Assembly: GCA_046160545.1 (NCBI GenBank)
Contig: JBJXGS010000048.1
Coordinates: 43,212-107,211, forward strand
DNA length: 64,000 nt
Direction of reading: 5' to 3'
From: JAEUOS01 sp046160545
GTDB taxonomy: Bacteria; Pseudomonadota; Gammaproteobacteria; Burkholderiales; JAEUOS01
The translations under genes and the position numbers were made by a program. Under the pieces are notes generated by a model that searched no databases, was not told the DNA's origin, and saw only the letters and a program-made list of their open reading frames with translations. This document shows, one piece after another, positions 33,442 to 41,557 of this stretch (positions are counted from its first letter, which is position 1; each line of letters begins with the position of its first letter).

Positions 33442-34662
33442 CTATGAGGCGCGCGCGCGTGGGCGGGAGCCCCGGGACCGGAGCATGGCGGTGATATGTT
33501 TGACCAGGGCTTGCGCCAGAGATGCCTTGCTGCCGCGCGGGAGCGCATGGCGGCCGGCATCGTCAATCAAGGTGATCTCGTTGTCGTCGCGCCCGAAGGC
33601 GTCCTGGGCCTGATTGGCAACAAGGAGCGGGATGCCCTTTCGTTTGCGCTTGGCTTCGGCATTCTGGATCAGGTCATGGCTTTCCGCGGCGAAGCCGACG
33701 CAGAACGGCGCTCCGGGCTGGCTGGCAACCCAGGCGAGGATGTCCGGGTTCTGCGCCAGCTCCAGGGTCAGGCCGGGGTGGCGTTCTTCCTTCTTGAGTT
33801 TTTTCTCGCTGTACTGCTTGACGTGATAGTCGGCAACCGCAGCAACGGCGATGAAAATGTCCGCACCGGAAACCTGAGCCTTGACAGCCTCGAACATGTC
33901 GCGCGCAGTCTTGACGTCGATACGCGTGACACCCGCCGGTGTCGCCAGTGCCGTCGGACCGGATACCAGGCAGACCGTCGCGCCTGCGTCTGCCGCGGCC
34001 TGCGCGACCGCGTAGCCCATCTTGCCACTGGAAGTGTTGGTGATCACCCGAACCGGGTCAATCGGCTCCTCGGTCGGGCCCGCAGTGATGAGCACCCGGC
34101 GTCCGCGCAGAATCTTGGGCGCGGCCAACGCCTGTACATGACCCAGGAGTTCGACAGCCTCGAGCATGCGGCCGTCACCGGTCTCGCCGCAGGCCTGGTC
34201 ACCGGCACCGGGGCCGAGCAGGCGCACGCCGTCGCCTGCCAAGGTACGCACGTTGCGCTGGGTGCTGGCCTGTTGCCACATTTCCACGTTCATGGCCGGG
34301 GCCATGAGCAGGGGGCAGTCCGTGCGGCGCGCAAGTACCAGGGTGGAGAGCAGGTCATCGGCCAGTCCGCATGCGACCTTGGCCATGAGGTCAGCAGACG
34401 CCGGTGCCACCAGCACGCCCAATGCGCCGCGCGTGAGTTCGATGTGCGCCATGCTCTTGGTATCGCGCGCATCCCACAGATCGGTCCACACCGGTCGGCC
34501 CGAGAGGGCCTGGAAGGTGGTGGGGCCGACGAATCGGGTCGCGGCCTGCGTCATCACGACATCGACGGCGATGCCGGCCTTGACCAGGAGGCGGACCAGT
34601 TCGCAAGACTTGTAGGCGGCGACTCCACCGGTCACCCCCAGGACAATGCGTGCTTGGTTCAT
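33442..34662 (-). CDS. coaBC: bifunctional phosphopantothenoylcysteine decarboxylase / phosphopantothenate-cysteine ligase
   Basis: 406 residues; two consecutive steps of coenzyme A synthesis. N-terminal FMN-dependent CoaC domain: GVTGGVAAYKSCELVR, HIELTRGA with the catalytic His, PAMNVEMWQ and a CGETGDGRM loop with the catalytic Cys. C-terminal CoaB domain: RVLITAGPTEEPIDPVRVI and TSSGKMGYAVAQAA. Its ATG overlaps the lspA stop (ATGA), so it is the fourth gene of ribF-ileS-lspA-coaBC. A putative own transcript is not indicated. Confidence 0.95.
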   Translation of the reverse strand: MNQARIVLGVTGGVAAYKSCELVRLLVKAGIAVDVVMTQAATRFVGPTTFQALSGRPVWTDLWDARDTKSMAHIELTRGALGVLVAPASADLMAKVACGLADDLLSTLVLARRTDCPLLMAPAMNVEMWQQASTQRNVRTLAGDGVRLLGPGAGDQACGETGDGRMLEAVELLGHVQALAAPKILRGRRVLITAGPTEEPIDPVRVITNTSSGKMGYAVAQAAADAGATVCLVSGPTALATPAGVTRIDVKTARDMFEAVKAQVSGADIFIAVAAVADYHVKQYSEKKLKKEERHPGLTLELAQNPDILAWVASQPGAPFCVGFAAESHDLIQNAEAKRKRKGIPLLVANQAQDAFGRDDNEITLIDDAGRHALPRGSKASLAQALVKHITAMLRSRGSRPRARAS

Positions 34663-35165
34663 GAGGGGAGTTTAGGCGAAGCGGGGGCAGGCGGGCGTGG
34701 CCGGAAACTGTCGACTATCAAGAGTGCAGCACCCAGGGTGATCGAGGAATCGGCCAGGTTGAAGGCCCAGAAATGCCAGCCGGCCCAGTGGAAGTCGAGG
34801 AAATCGATGACATGCCCGTAGTGCACGCGGTCGATCAGATTGCCGACCGCGCCGCCGGCCACCCACGCCAGGCCCCAGCAGAACAGGCGTTCGCTGGCGT
34901 AGCGGCGCATCATCCAGACCATCAGGATCAGCGCTATAACGGTGATGCCAATGAAGAACTCGCGCTGCCAGCCCGAGGCCGCCGAAAGAAAGCTGAATGC
35001 CGCGCCGCGGTTGTAGACCAGCACCAGGTTGAAAAACGACGTGACCGGCACCGACTGGCCGTAGGACAAGGCAGCCGCGACCGCCGCCTTGCTCCACTGG
35101 TCCAGCAGCACCACGACGATGGCTACCGCCAGCGCCGCGCGCCATTCGAAGGTCTTGCCGCTCAC
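34659..35165 (-). CDS. lspA: lipoprotein signal peptidase (signal peptidase II)
   Basis: 168-residue inner-membrane aspartic protease that cleaves prolipoproteins. Four membrane segments; VLLDQWSKAAVA, FFNLVLVYNRGAAFSFL, then the catalytic pair in GGAVGNLIDRVHYGHVIDFLDFH and FNLADSSI. The start is GTG at 35165, overlapping the ileS stop (GTGA); an in-frame ATG far upstream lies inside ileS and is not used. The stop overlaps coaBC. Confidence 0.94.
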   Translation of the reverse strand: MSGKTFEWRAALAVAIVVVLLDQWSKAAVAAALSYGQSVPVTSFFNLVLVYNRGAAFSFLSAASGWQREFFIGITVIALILMVWMMRRYASERLFCWGLAWVAGGAVGNLIDRVHYGHVIDFLDFHWAGWHFWAFNLADSSITLGAALLIVDSFRPRPPAPASPKLPS

Positions 35166-38011
35166 GCGAAGCGGCGCTGTTCGCCCGCGCCGGTCAGGTT
35201 GGACACGCAGCGCTTGCAGATGCCGGGATGGTGCGGGTCCGCCCCGGTGTCCTCGCGGTAATGCCAGCATCGTTCACACTTGGCGTGGGCACTGGCGACA
35301 ACGCGCATTGCCTCTGCGGAGGCATCGACTTCGACCAGGCTGACCCGGGACGTGATCAGCACAAAGCGCAGTTCGTCGCCGAGCGACGCAAGCAGGGCAT
35401 GGCGTTCGCCGGCAGCAGCAATCTCAACCTCGGCCTGCAAGGAGGAACCGATCGCCTTCGCCGTGCGCGCTTCTTCGAGAACTTTCTGTACTTCGGCGCG
35501 GATGGCGCGCAATTGTCGCCACTTGGCCACCAGCGCATCGGCGTCCCGGTCGTCCGGGAACACATGGTAGGTGGCAGCGAACACGGTGCCGCGCCCGGGC
35601 TGGAACACCTGCCAGGCCTCTTCGGCGGTAAACGAGAGGATCGGCGCCATGAGCCGCAGCAGTGACTGGGTGATGTGCCACAAGGCCGATTGCGCGGAGC
35701 GGCGCGCCGCAGAGGTCTTCGAGGTCGTGTAGAGGCGATCCTTGAGCACGTCCAGGTAGAAGCCGCCCAGGTCCTCGGAGCAGAAGGTCTGCAGCTTGGG
35801 CACGGCCAGGTGGAATTCGTAACGCTCGTAGTCGGCCAGCACCTCGCGCTGGAATTCGGCGGTGCGCGCGAGCGCGTAGCGATCGACCTCGCACCACTGC
35901 TCCTGCGGCAGCATGTCGCGCCCCGCGTCGAAGTCCGAGGTGTTGGCGAGCAGGAAGCGCAGAGTATTGCGGATGCGTCGGTAGGACTCGACGACGCGCT
36001 TCAGGATCTCATCGGAGATCGACAATTCTCCCGAGTAGTCGGTGGCGGCCACCCAAAGGCGCAGGATTTCGGCGCCCAGCGTGTCGCTGACCTTTTGCGG
36101 CGCGATCACGTTGCCGACCGACTTGCCCATCTTGCGGCCCTGGCCGTCCACGACGAAGCCGTGGGTGAGGAGCCCCTCGTACGGCGCACGACCGTAGACC
36201 ATGCACGACACCAGCAAGGAAGAATGGAACCAGCCGCGATGCTGGTCCGATCCTTCGAGATAGAGGTCGGCCGGGTAGCGCGACTGCGCACCGTGCGACC
36301 CGGCGCGGCCGGACTCGCCTTCGAGTCCGCCCAGCACGGTCTCGAAGGTGGAGCCGGAGTCGAACCACACGTCGAGGGTGTCGCGCACCTTCATGTACTG
36401 GTCGGCCTCGGCGCCGAGCAGGTCCGCAGGTGCGAGGCGTTGCCAGGCCTCGATCCCTTCGGCTTCGACACGCTTGGCCACCTCTTCGAGCAATTGCGGA
36501 GTGCGCGGATGCAGGTTGCCGGATTCGCGATGCACAAAGAACGGCATCGGCACGCCCCACTGGCGCTGACGCGACAAGGTCCAGTCCGGCCGGTGGGCGA
36601 TCATGTTGTGCAGGCGTTGCTGGCCCCAGGCTGGGAAGAAGCGGGTCGCTTCGACCGCGCGCAGGGCTGTCTCGCGCAAGGGCTCGGCGGGCTTCTCGGC
36701 TCCGAAACCGGGTGGCGCATCCATTGCGGCGAACCACTGCGTCGACGCGCGGTAGATGATCGGGGTCTTGTGGCGCCAGCAATGCATGTAGCTGTGGACA
36801 TAGGCCTCGCTTTTCAGTAGCGAGCCGGCCGCTTCCAGTGCGGTGACGATCTTTGGGTTCGCGTCCCAGATCGTCAGGCCGCCGAAGAGCGGCAATGTTG
36901 ACGCGTAACGTCCGTCCGCACCCACCGGTGTCAGGATGGCCTCGTCGCTCATGCCGTGCGCCTTGCACGAAATGAAGTCCTCGACGCCGTAGGCGGGTGC
37001 CGAATGGACGATGCCGGTGCCGGTCTCGGTGGTCACGTAGTCGCCCAGGTACACCGGCGAGAGGCGCGCATAGCCTGGGTCGGCAGCGGTAAGCGGGTGG
37101 CAGAAGGCGAGGCCGGCCAATGCGCTGCCCGGGGCTTCGGCCAACGTCGATCCGGCCAGGCCCCAACGCGTCAGGTTGTCGGCGACGCGATCGGCGGCCA
37201 GGATCAGCATGCCGCGCGGGGTGTCGACGAGTGCGTAGCGGATGTCGGGATGGACGTTGAGCGCCTGGTTGGACGGGATGGTCCAGGGAGTGGTGGTCCA
37301 GATCACGATCGCGCCATGCTTGACCGGCAGGCGTGGCAGGCCGAATGCGGTCGCGACCCGTTCCGGCTCGGCGAACGCGAACGCGACATCGATGGCGAAG
37401 TCCTTGCGGTCGGCGTATTCGACTTCAGCCTCCGCCAGCGCGGACTGGCAATCAAAGCACCAGTTGACCGGCTTCAAGCCGCGGTAGACGTAACCCTTGG
37501 TGAGGATGCGCCCCAGAACGCGGATCTCGTCGGCCTCATTCTTGTAATGCATGGTGCGATACGGGTTGTCCCACTCACCCAACACCCCGAGGCGACGGAA
37601 GTCGGCCTTCTGGCGTTCGATCTGCTCTCCCGCGTACGCGCGTGCCAGGCTCTGGGTCTTGTCGACCGGCAGGTTCTTGCCGTGCTGCTTTTCAATCTCG
37701 CGCTCGATCGGCATGCCGTGGCAGTCCCAGCCCGGGACGTAGGGCGCGTCGAAGCCGGCCATGCCACGCGACTTGACGATCATGTCTTTCAGGATCTTGT
37801 TGACGGCGTGACCGATGTGGATGTCGCCGTTGGCATAGGGAGGGCCGTCGTGCAGGATGAATTTCGGCCGGCCGAGTGCGGCACGCCGGATCTCCCCGTA
37901 GGCGTCATCAGACTGCCAGCGCGCCACCTGCTGCGGCTCGCGCCGCGCCAGGTCGCCGCGCATGGGGAACGGCGTGTCGGGAAGATTGAGGGTGTCTTTG
38001 TAGTCGGGCAT
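35162..38011 (-). CDS. ileS: isoleucyl-tRNA synthetase
   Basis: 949 residues. Class I motif HIGH in PPYANGDIHIGHAVNK; editing domain with TTPWTIPSNQAL; KMSKS loop reads GRKMGKSVGN, with Gly in place of the first Ser; C-terminal zinc finger KCERCWHYRED and GICKRCVSNL. Charges tRNA(Ile). ATG at 38011 (MPDYKDTLNLPDTPFPMRG) was preferred over an upstream TTG at 38020. It begins 5 bases after the ribF stop and ends overlapping lspA, a conserved operon. Confidence 0.96.
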   Translation of the reverse strand: MPDYKDTLNLPDTPFPMRGDLARREPQQVARWQSDDAYGEIRRAALGRPKFILHDGPPYANGDIHIGHAVNKILKDMIVKSRGMAGFDAPYVPGWDCHGMPIEREIEKQHGKNLPVDKTQSLARAYAGEQIERQKADFRRLGVLGEWDNPYRTMHYKNEADEIRVLGRILTKGYVYRGLKPVNWCFDCQSALAEAEVEYADRKDFAIDVAFAFAEPERVATAFGLPRLPVKHGAIVIWTTTPWTIPSNQALNVHPDIRYALVDTPRGMLILAADRVADNLTRWGLAGSTLAEAPGSALAGLAFCHPLTAADPGYARLSPVYLGDYVTTETGTGIVHSAPAYGVEDFISCKAHGMSDEAILTPVGADGRYASTLPLFGGLTIWDANPKIVTALEAAGSLLKSEAYVHSYMHCWRHKTPIIYRASTQWFAAMDAPPGFGAEKPAEPLRETALRAVEATRFFPAWGQQRLHNMIAHRPDWTLSRQRQWGVPMPFFVHRESGNLHPRTPQLLEEVAKRVEAEGIEAWQRLAPADLLGAEADQYMKVRDTLDVWFDSGSTFETVLGGLEGESGRAGSHGAQSRYPADLYLEGSDQHRGWFHSSLLVSCMVYGRAPYEGLLTHGFVVDGQGRKMGKSVGNVIAPQKVSDTLGAEILRLWVAATDYSGELSISDEILKRVVESYRRIRNTLRFLLANTSDFDAGRDMLPQEQWCEVDRYALARTAEFQREVLADYERYEFHLAVPKLQTFCSEDLGGFYLDVLKDRLYTTSKTSAARRSAQSALWHITQSLLRLMAPILSFTAEEAWQVFQPGRGTVFAATYHVFPDDRDADALVAKWRQLRAIRAEVQKVLEEARTAKAIGSSLQAEVEIAAAGERHALLASLGDELRFVLITSRVSLVEVDASAEAMRVVASAHAKCERCWHYREDTGADPHHPGICKRCVSNLTGAGEQRRFA
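36119..36133 (-). other. variant KMSKS loop (KMGKS) in ileS
   Basis: The five codons read Lys-Met-Gly-Lys-Ser. The catalytic lysines are retained; only the small third residue differs from the usual Ser. Confidence 0.8.
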
Positions 38012-38016
38012 GGTGG

Positions 38017-38970
38017 TCAATTCACGGGCAAGGCGGCCAGCAGGCGACGCGCTTCTTGCGCATCGCGTTCAATCTGCCGGGTCAGCTGGTCCAGGTCAGA
38101 GTACTTTTCCTCGTCGCGGATGCGCGCAAGGAAATCGACGCGAATCTGTGCTCCATAGATGTCTGCGTCAAAGTCGAAAATGAAGACTTCCAGCCGCATT
38201 TCGCCCGAGTCGGTCACCGTCGGGCGAACACCCACCGAGGCTACGCCGTCCCGCAAGCCCGGCCCGAGGCCGGCCACGCGCACGGCGTAGATGCCCTTGC
38301 GCGGTGGCCTGTTGCCGCGCATACTCAGGTTGGCCGTGGGAAAGCCGAGGGTACGCCCGATACGGTCGCCACGCACCACCCGCCCGGCAACGCCCCAGGG
38401 GCGACCCAGCAGGGTCCCTGCCCGTTCCACCTCGCCTGCCATGAGCAGTGCGCGCAACTGCGAAGAAGAGACGCGCACGGGTCGGCCATCCGGGGCGAGG
38501 TGCGCAACTTCCGCCAGTGCGTGCACTGTGAAACCGGCTGCTTGCCCCGCGTGGCGCAACAAGGCCAGGTCACCGCCGCGCTTGGCACCGAAGCGAAAAT
38601 CCTCGCCGATCATGACCCAGCGCGTTCCCAGGCCGGCAACGAGGACCCGATCGATGAAGTCTGCCGCAGGCAGCGAAGCGAACACATGATTGAAACGGCA
38701 CAGTTGGACTCGGTCGACGCCCTGCGCAGCCAGCAGTTCGAGCTTTTCGCGCAGTGAGGACAGGCGCACCGGGGCGGTCTGGGGTGCGAAGAACTCGCGC
38801 GGATGCGGCTCAAACGTGATCACGCACGAGGGTGCATCGTGGCGCGCTCGCGCCGCCGCCAATTCCGACAAAAGGGCCTGGTGCCCGAGGTGGACGCCGT
38901 CGAAATTGCCGATTGTCACGACGTGCCGCGCGTTCGGGGCCGGGCTGGGAACGCCGCGATGCACCAGCAT
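38017..38970 (-). CDS. ribF: bifunctional riboflavin kinase / FAD synthetase
   Basis: 317 residues; makes FMN and FAD. FAD synthetase domain: VVTIGNFDGVHLGHQALL, FEPHPREFF, MIGEDFRFGAKRGGD and VSSSQLRALL. Riboflavin kinase domain: GRTLGFPTANLSM and GIYAVRVAG, then VGVRPTVTDSG and the C-terminal LEVFIFDFDADIYG. Divergent from purN across 102 bases that hold a -10 box for each direction. First gene of the ribF-ileS-lspA-coaBC string. Confidence 0.95.
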   Translation of the reverse strand: MLVHRGVPSPAPNARHVVTIGNFDGVHLGHQALLSELAAARARHDAPSCVITFEPHPREFFAPQTAPVRLSSLREKLELLAAQGVDRVQLCRFNHVFASLPAADFIDRVLVAGLGTRWVMIGEDFRFGAKRGGDLALLRHAGQAAGFTVHALAEVAHLAPDGRPVRVSSSQLRALLMAGEVERAGTLLGRPWGVAGRVVRGDRIGRTLGFPTANLSMRGNRPPRKGIYAVRVAGLGPGLRDGVASVGVRPTVTDSGEMRLEVFIFDFDADIYGAQIRVDFLARIRDEEKYSDLDQLTRQIERDAQEARRLLAALPVN

Positions 38971-39003
38971 GGAATAAGAGAGGAGGGTCTGCTAAAACCT
39001 TGA

Positions 39004-39009
39004 ATTATA
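39004..39009 (-). promoter_or_regulatory. TATAAT -10 box for the ribF operon
   Basis: Perfect minus-strand TATAAT 34 bases before the ribF ATG. The -35 region is weak. Confidence 0.5.
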
Positions 39010-39032
39010 GCGTTTTGTGCGCTGCAACCGGC

Positions 39033-39038
39033 TACAAT
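39033..39038 (+). promoter_or_regulatory. TACAAT -10 box for purN
   Basis: TACAAT 34 bases before the purN start, back to back with the ribF box. Confidence 0.4.
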
Positions 39039-39072
39039 TCAGGGTTCCCTCGGGTCAGCAGGCCGGATTTCT

Positions 39073-39699
39073 TTGCGCATCGTCATACTCATCTCCGGCG
39101 GTGGCAGCAACATGCAGGCCATCGTGTGTGCCCGCGATGCCGGCCTGCCGGTGGAGATCGCTGCGGTGATTTCCAATCGCCCGGATGCGCCTGGGCTTGA
39201 TCGTGCAGTCGCCGCCGGTATCCCGGTATTCACCGTGGCCCACACGGAATACGCCTCGCGCGCGGATTTCGACGCGGCTTTGTCCGCCGTGATCGAACCA
39301 TTGCGGCCTGATCTCGTTGTCCTGGCGGGCTTCATGCGCGTGCTCGGCGCCGATCTGGTCAAGCGCTACGCCGGGCGCATGGTGAACATCCATCCTTCTC
39401 TTTTGCCCGCGTTTCCCGGACTCAACACACATGCGCGGGCGCTTGCGGCAGGGTGCAAGGTGCATGGCGCGACGGTGCACTTCGTCACACCGGAGCTTGA
39501 CCATGGACCCATCATTGCCCAGGCCGCGGTCCCGGTGCATCCTGAAGACGATACGGAAACCCTGGCGGCACGCGTCTTGAAACAGGAGCATCTCATTTAC
39601 CCTCGCGTGCTGGGCTGGATCGCCCGAGGGCTCGTCGACATCGAAGGCAACCACGTACGACTGACTGATCCGGGCCAACAACAGTGGGTGTTTGATTGA
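39073..39699 (+). CDS. purN: phosphoribosylglycinamide formyltransferase
   Basis: 208 residues; third step of purine synthesis, using 10-formyltetrahydrofolate. MRIVILISGGGSNMQAIV, ISNRPDAPGL, LAGFMRVLG and VNIHPSLLPAFPGLNTHARAL with the catalytic His, then GATVHFVTPELDHGPII with the catalytic Asp. Starts with TTG at 39073; no ATG or GTG could provide the first strand, so TTG is well supported. The next gene begins in its stop codon. Confidence 0.95.
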   Translation: MRIVILISGGGSNMQAIVCARDAGLPVEIAAVISNRPDAPGLDRAVAAGIPVFTVAHTEYASRADFDAALSAVIEPLRPDLVVLAGFMRVLGADLVKRYAGRMVNIHPSLLPAFPGLNTHARALAAGCKVHGATVHFVTPELDHGPIIAQAAVPVHPEDDTETLAARVLKQEHLIYPRVLGWIARGLVDIEGNHVRLTDPGQQQWVFD

Positions 39700-40967
39700 G
39701 GCCCGATTCGATCATTCCCGCCGCTGTCCTGGCTCACGCCGTGCGCGCCTTGTCCGCAGTCTTGGGCGGCACTGGTGCTGCAGACGCGGCGTTATCACAG
39801 TACTTCCGCGAACATCGGACCCTCGGACAGGCCGATCGGGGCTGGATCGCCGAAGTTGTCTATGCCGTGTTGCGCCAGCGCCGTTCGCTCGGAATGGCTG
39901 CGCAAAGCGAGTTGCCACGTGACCTTGCGTTGGCCGCCTTGCTGCGCGTCCTCGGGTTGAGTGCGCGTCGCCTCGAGGCAGTCCTCAAGCCGAGTGATCA
40001 GGCGCTGCTCGAGCGTCTGCGGAAATTCGATGCGGCGACGCTTGAGCCGGCGGAGAAGGCCGATCTCCCGGACTGGCTGTGGCTGCGCCTGCGCGACGAG
40101 TTCGGCGCCGAGGCAGCGCAGTCCCTGGCGCGCGCGCTCAAGCAATCTGCGCCTCTGACATTGCGCGTCAACGGCATCAAGGCCACGCGCGAAGCCGTGC
40201 TTGCGGCGCTTGCGTCCGATACGATTGCGGCAGTGCCGACGGCGCTGGCACCACTCGGCATACGCCTGTCGGGAAAACCGGCGCTTGCACGTCATCCCTT
40301 GTTCATGTCCGGCCAGGTCGAGGTGCAGGACGAGGGCAGCCAGTTGCTGGCCGAATTGCTGGGCCCGCGGCGCGGCGAAATGGTCGCGGATTTTTGCGCC
40401 GGCGCCGGCGGCAAGACCCTTGCACTGGGGGCATTGATGCGCTCGACCGGCAGGCTCTACGCGTTTGATGTATCGGCGGCGCGCCTGGCGCGCATGAAGC
40501 CACGTGTGGCAAGAAGCGGATTGTCGAACGTGCACCCGGTGCGCATTGACAGCGAAACGGATCCGCGCGTAGGCAGGCTCGCTGGAAAGCTCGACCGCGT
40601 GCTGGTCGACGCGCCGTGCAGCGGCATCGGCACGCTTAGGCGCAACCCGGAAATCAAGTGGCGCCAGGACGCAGCGCAGCTCGTTGAATTGGCGCACAAG
40701 CAGTCACGCATCCTGTTGGCGGCGGCACGTCTGGTGAAACAGGGTGGACGCCTGGTGTATGCGACCTGCAGTCTGTTGCGCGAGGAAAACCAAGACGTCG
40801 TCGACAGTTTCCTGCACAAACAACCGGGTTTCGTGCAAAGCGACGCGCGCGCGATCTTGGCCGAGCGCGGTATAGAGGTCGCATGTGCCGGACCTGCACT
40901 CATCCTCCTCCCGGACAGGGATGGAACCGACGGCTTCTACGCCGCGGTGCTGGAGCGCAAGTCGTGA
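39696..40967 (+). CDS. RsmB/NOP-family RNA cytosine-C5 methyltransferase
   Basis: 423 residues. N-terminal NusB-like helical region (about 1-130) then the methyltransferase core: MVADFCAGAGGKTLALGALM (SAM loop), RVLVDAPCSGIGTLRRNPEIKW with the first cysteine and VYATCSLLREEN with the catalytic cysteine. It is expected to methylate a cytosine in rRNA or tRNA. RsmB proper acts on C967 of 16S rRNA, but this is the purN-linked betaproteobacterial branch, so the target is uncertain. Starts with TTG overlapping the purN stop by four bases, a second TTG start in a row. Confidence 0.87.
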   Translation: MRPDSIIPAAVLAHAVRALSAVLGGTGAADAALSQYFREHRTLGQADRGWIAEVVYAVLRQRRSLGMAAQSELPRDLALAALLRVLGLSARRLEAVLKPSDQALLERLRKFDAATLEPAEKADLPDWLWLRLRDEFGAEAAQSLARALKQSAPLTLRVNGIKATREAVLAALASDTIAAVPTALAPLGIRLSGKPALARHPLFMSGQVEVQDEGSQLLAELLGPRRGEMVADFCAGAGGKTLALGALMRSTGRLYAFDVSAARLARMKPRVARSGLSNVHPVRIDSETDPRVGRLAGKLDRVLVDAPCSGIGTLRRNPEIKWRQDAAQLVELAHKQSRILLAAARLVKQGGRLVYATCSLLREENQDVVDSFLHKQPGFVQSDARAILAERGIEVACAGPALILLPDRDGTDGFYAAVLERKS

Positions 40968-41557
40968 AGTCACGCAGCGCACGTCGGGTGGCGACGCGCG
41001 CCCTCGTGGCAATCGGCGCGCTTGCGGTGCTGCAGCAGGTCGCGGCGCGCGAGTCCGCGCAACTGCCCGGCGCTGTGCCGATCAACTCCGGCGTGGCCCA
41101 GTTGCTCTTTACTCCCTGGGATGACGCCGAGGGCCAGATCGTGGCAGCGCTGCGCGGGGCACGCCGCGAAGTGCTCGTGCAGGCATTTTCCTTCACCAGC
41201 CGTACTATTGCCCGTGCCCTGATCGATGCCCTTGGACGCGGCGTGGACGTGCGAGTTACCGCGGACGCCGGCGAGGCCGCGCGTTTCGAGCGCGGCCGCA
41301 TCGACGAAATGGCGGCCGCCGGCATCCCGGTGTGGCTCGAATCGGCCTACCAGAGCGCGCACAACAAGGTGATCGTCATTGATGCGGAGCTTGCCAACAA
41401 TGTCGTGATCACAGGCTCCTACAATTGGACCCAGGCGGCCCAGCATCGCAACGCGGAGAATGTCCTGATCCTGCGCAGCCAGCGTGATTTGGCTGCCCGC
41501 TATCGCGCCAACTGGTTGCGCCATCAGGCTGGCGCGCAGCGCCATTCGCCACGATGA
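40964..41557 (+). CDS. phospholipase D-like nuclease (Nuc/BfiL-type)
   Basis: 197 residues with one HKD motif: SAHNKVIVIDAELANNVVITGSYNWT gives His, Lys, Asp and the downstream Gly-Ser-x-Asn. A hydrophobic N-terminal segment (RRVATRALVAIGALAVLQQVAA) is a signal peptide or anchor, so the enzyme probably works outside the cytoplasm as a dimer that shares two HKD halves. Substrate may be DNA or phospholipid; small one-HKD proteins of this shape are usually endonucleases. GTG start overlaps the upstream stop; the MscS gene starts in its own stop. Confidence 0.85.
   Translation: MKSRSARRVATRALVAIGALAVLQQVAARESAQLPGAVPINSGVAQLLFTPWDDAEGQIVAALRGARREVLVQAFSFTSRTIARALIDALGRGVDVRVTADAGEAARFERGRIDEMAAAGIPVWLESAYQSAHNKVIVIDAELANNVVITGSYNWTQAAQHRNAENVLILRSQRDLAARYRANWLRHQAGAQRHSPR

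Noticed and set aside
35675..38158. Long plus-strand open frames opposite ileS and ribF
   Set aside because: Both genes opposite are certain; the frames have typical shadow composition.
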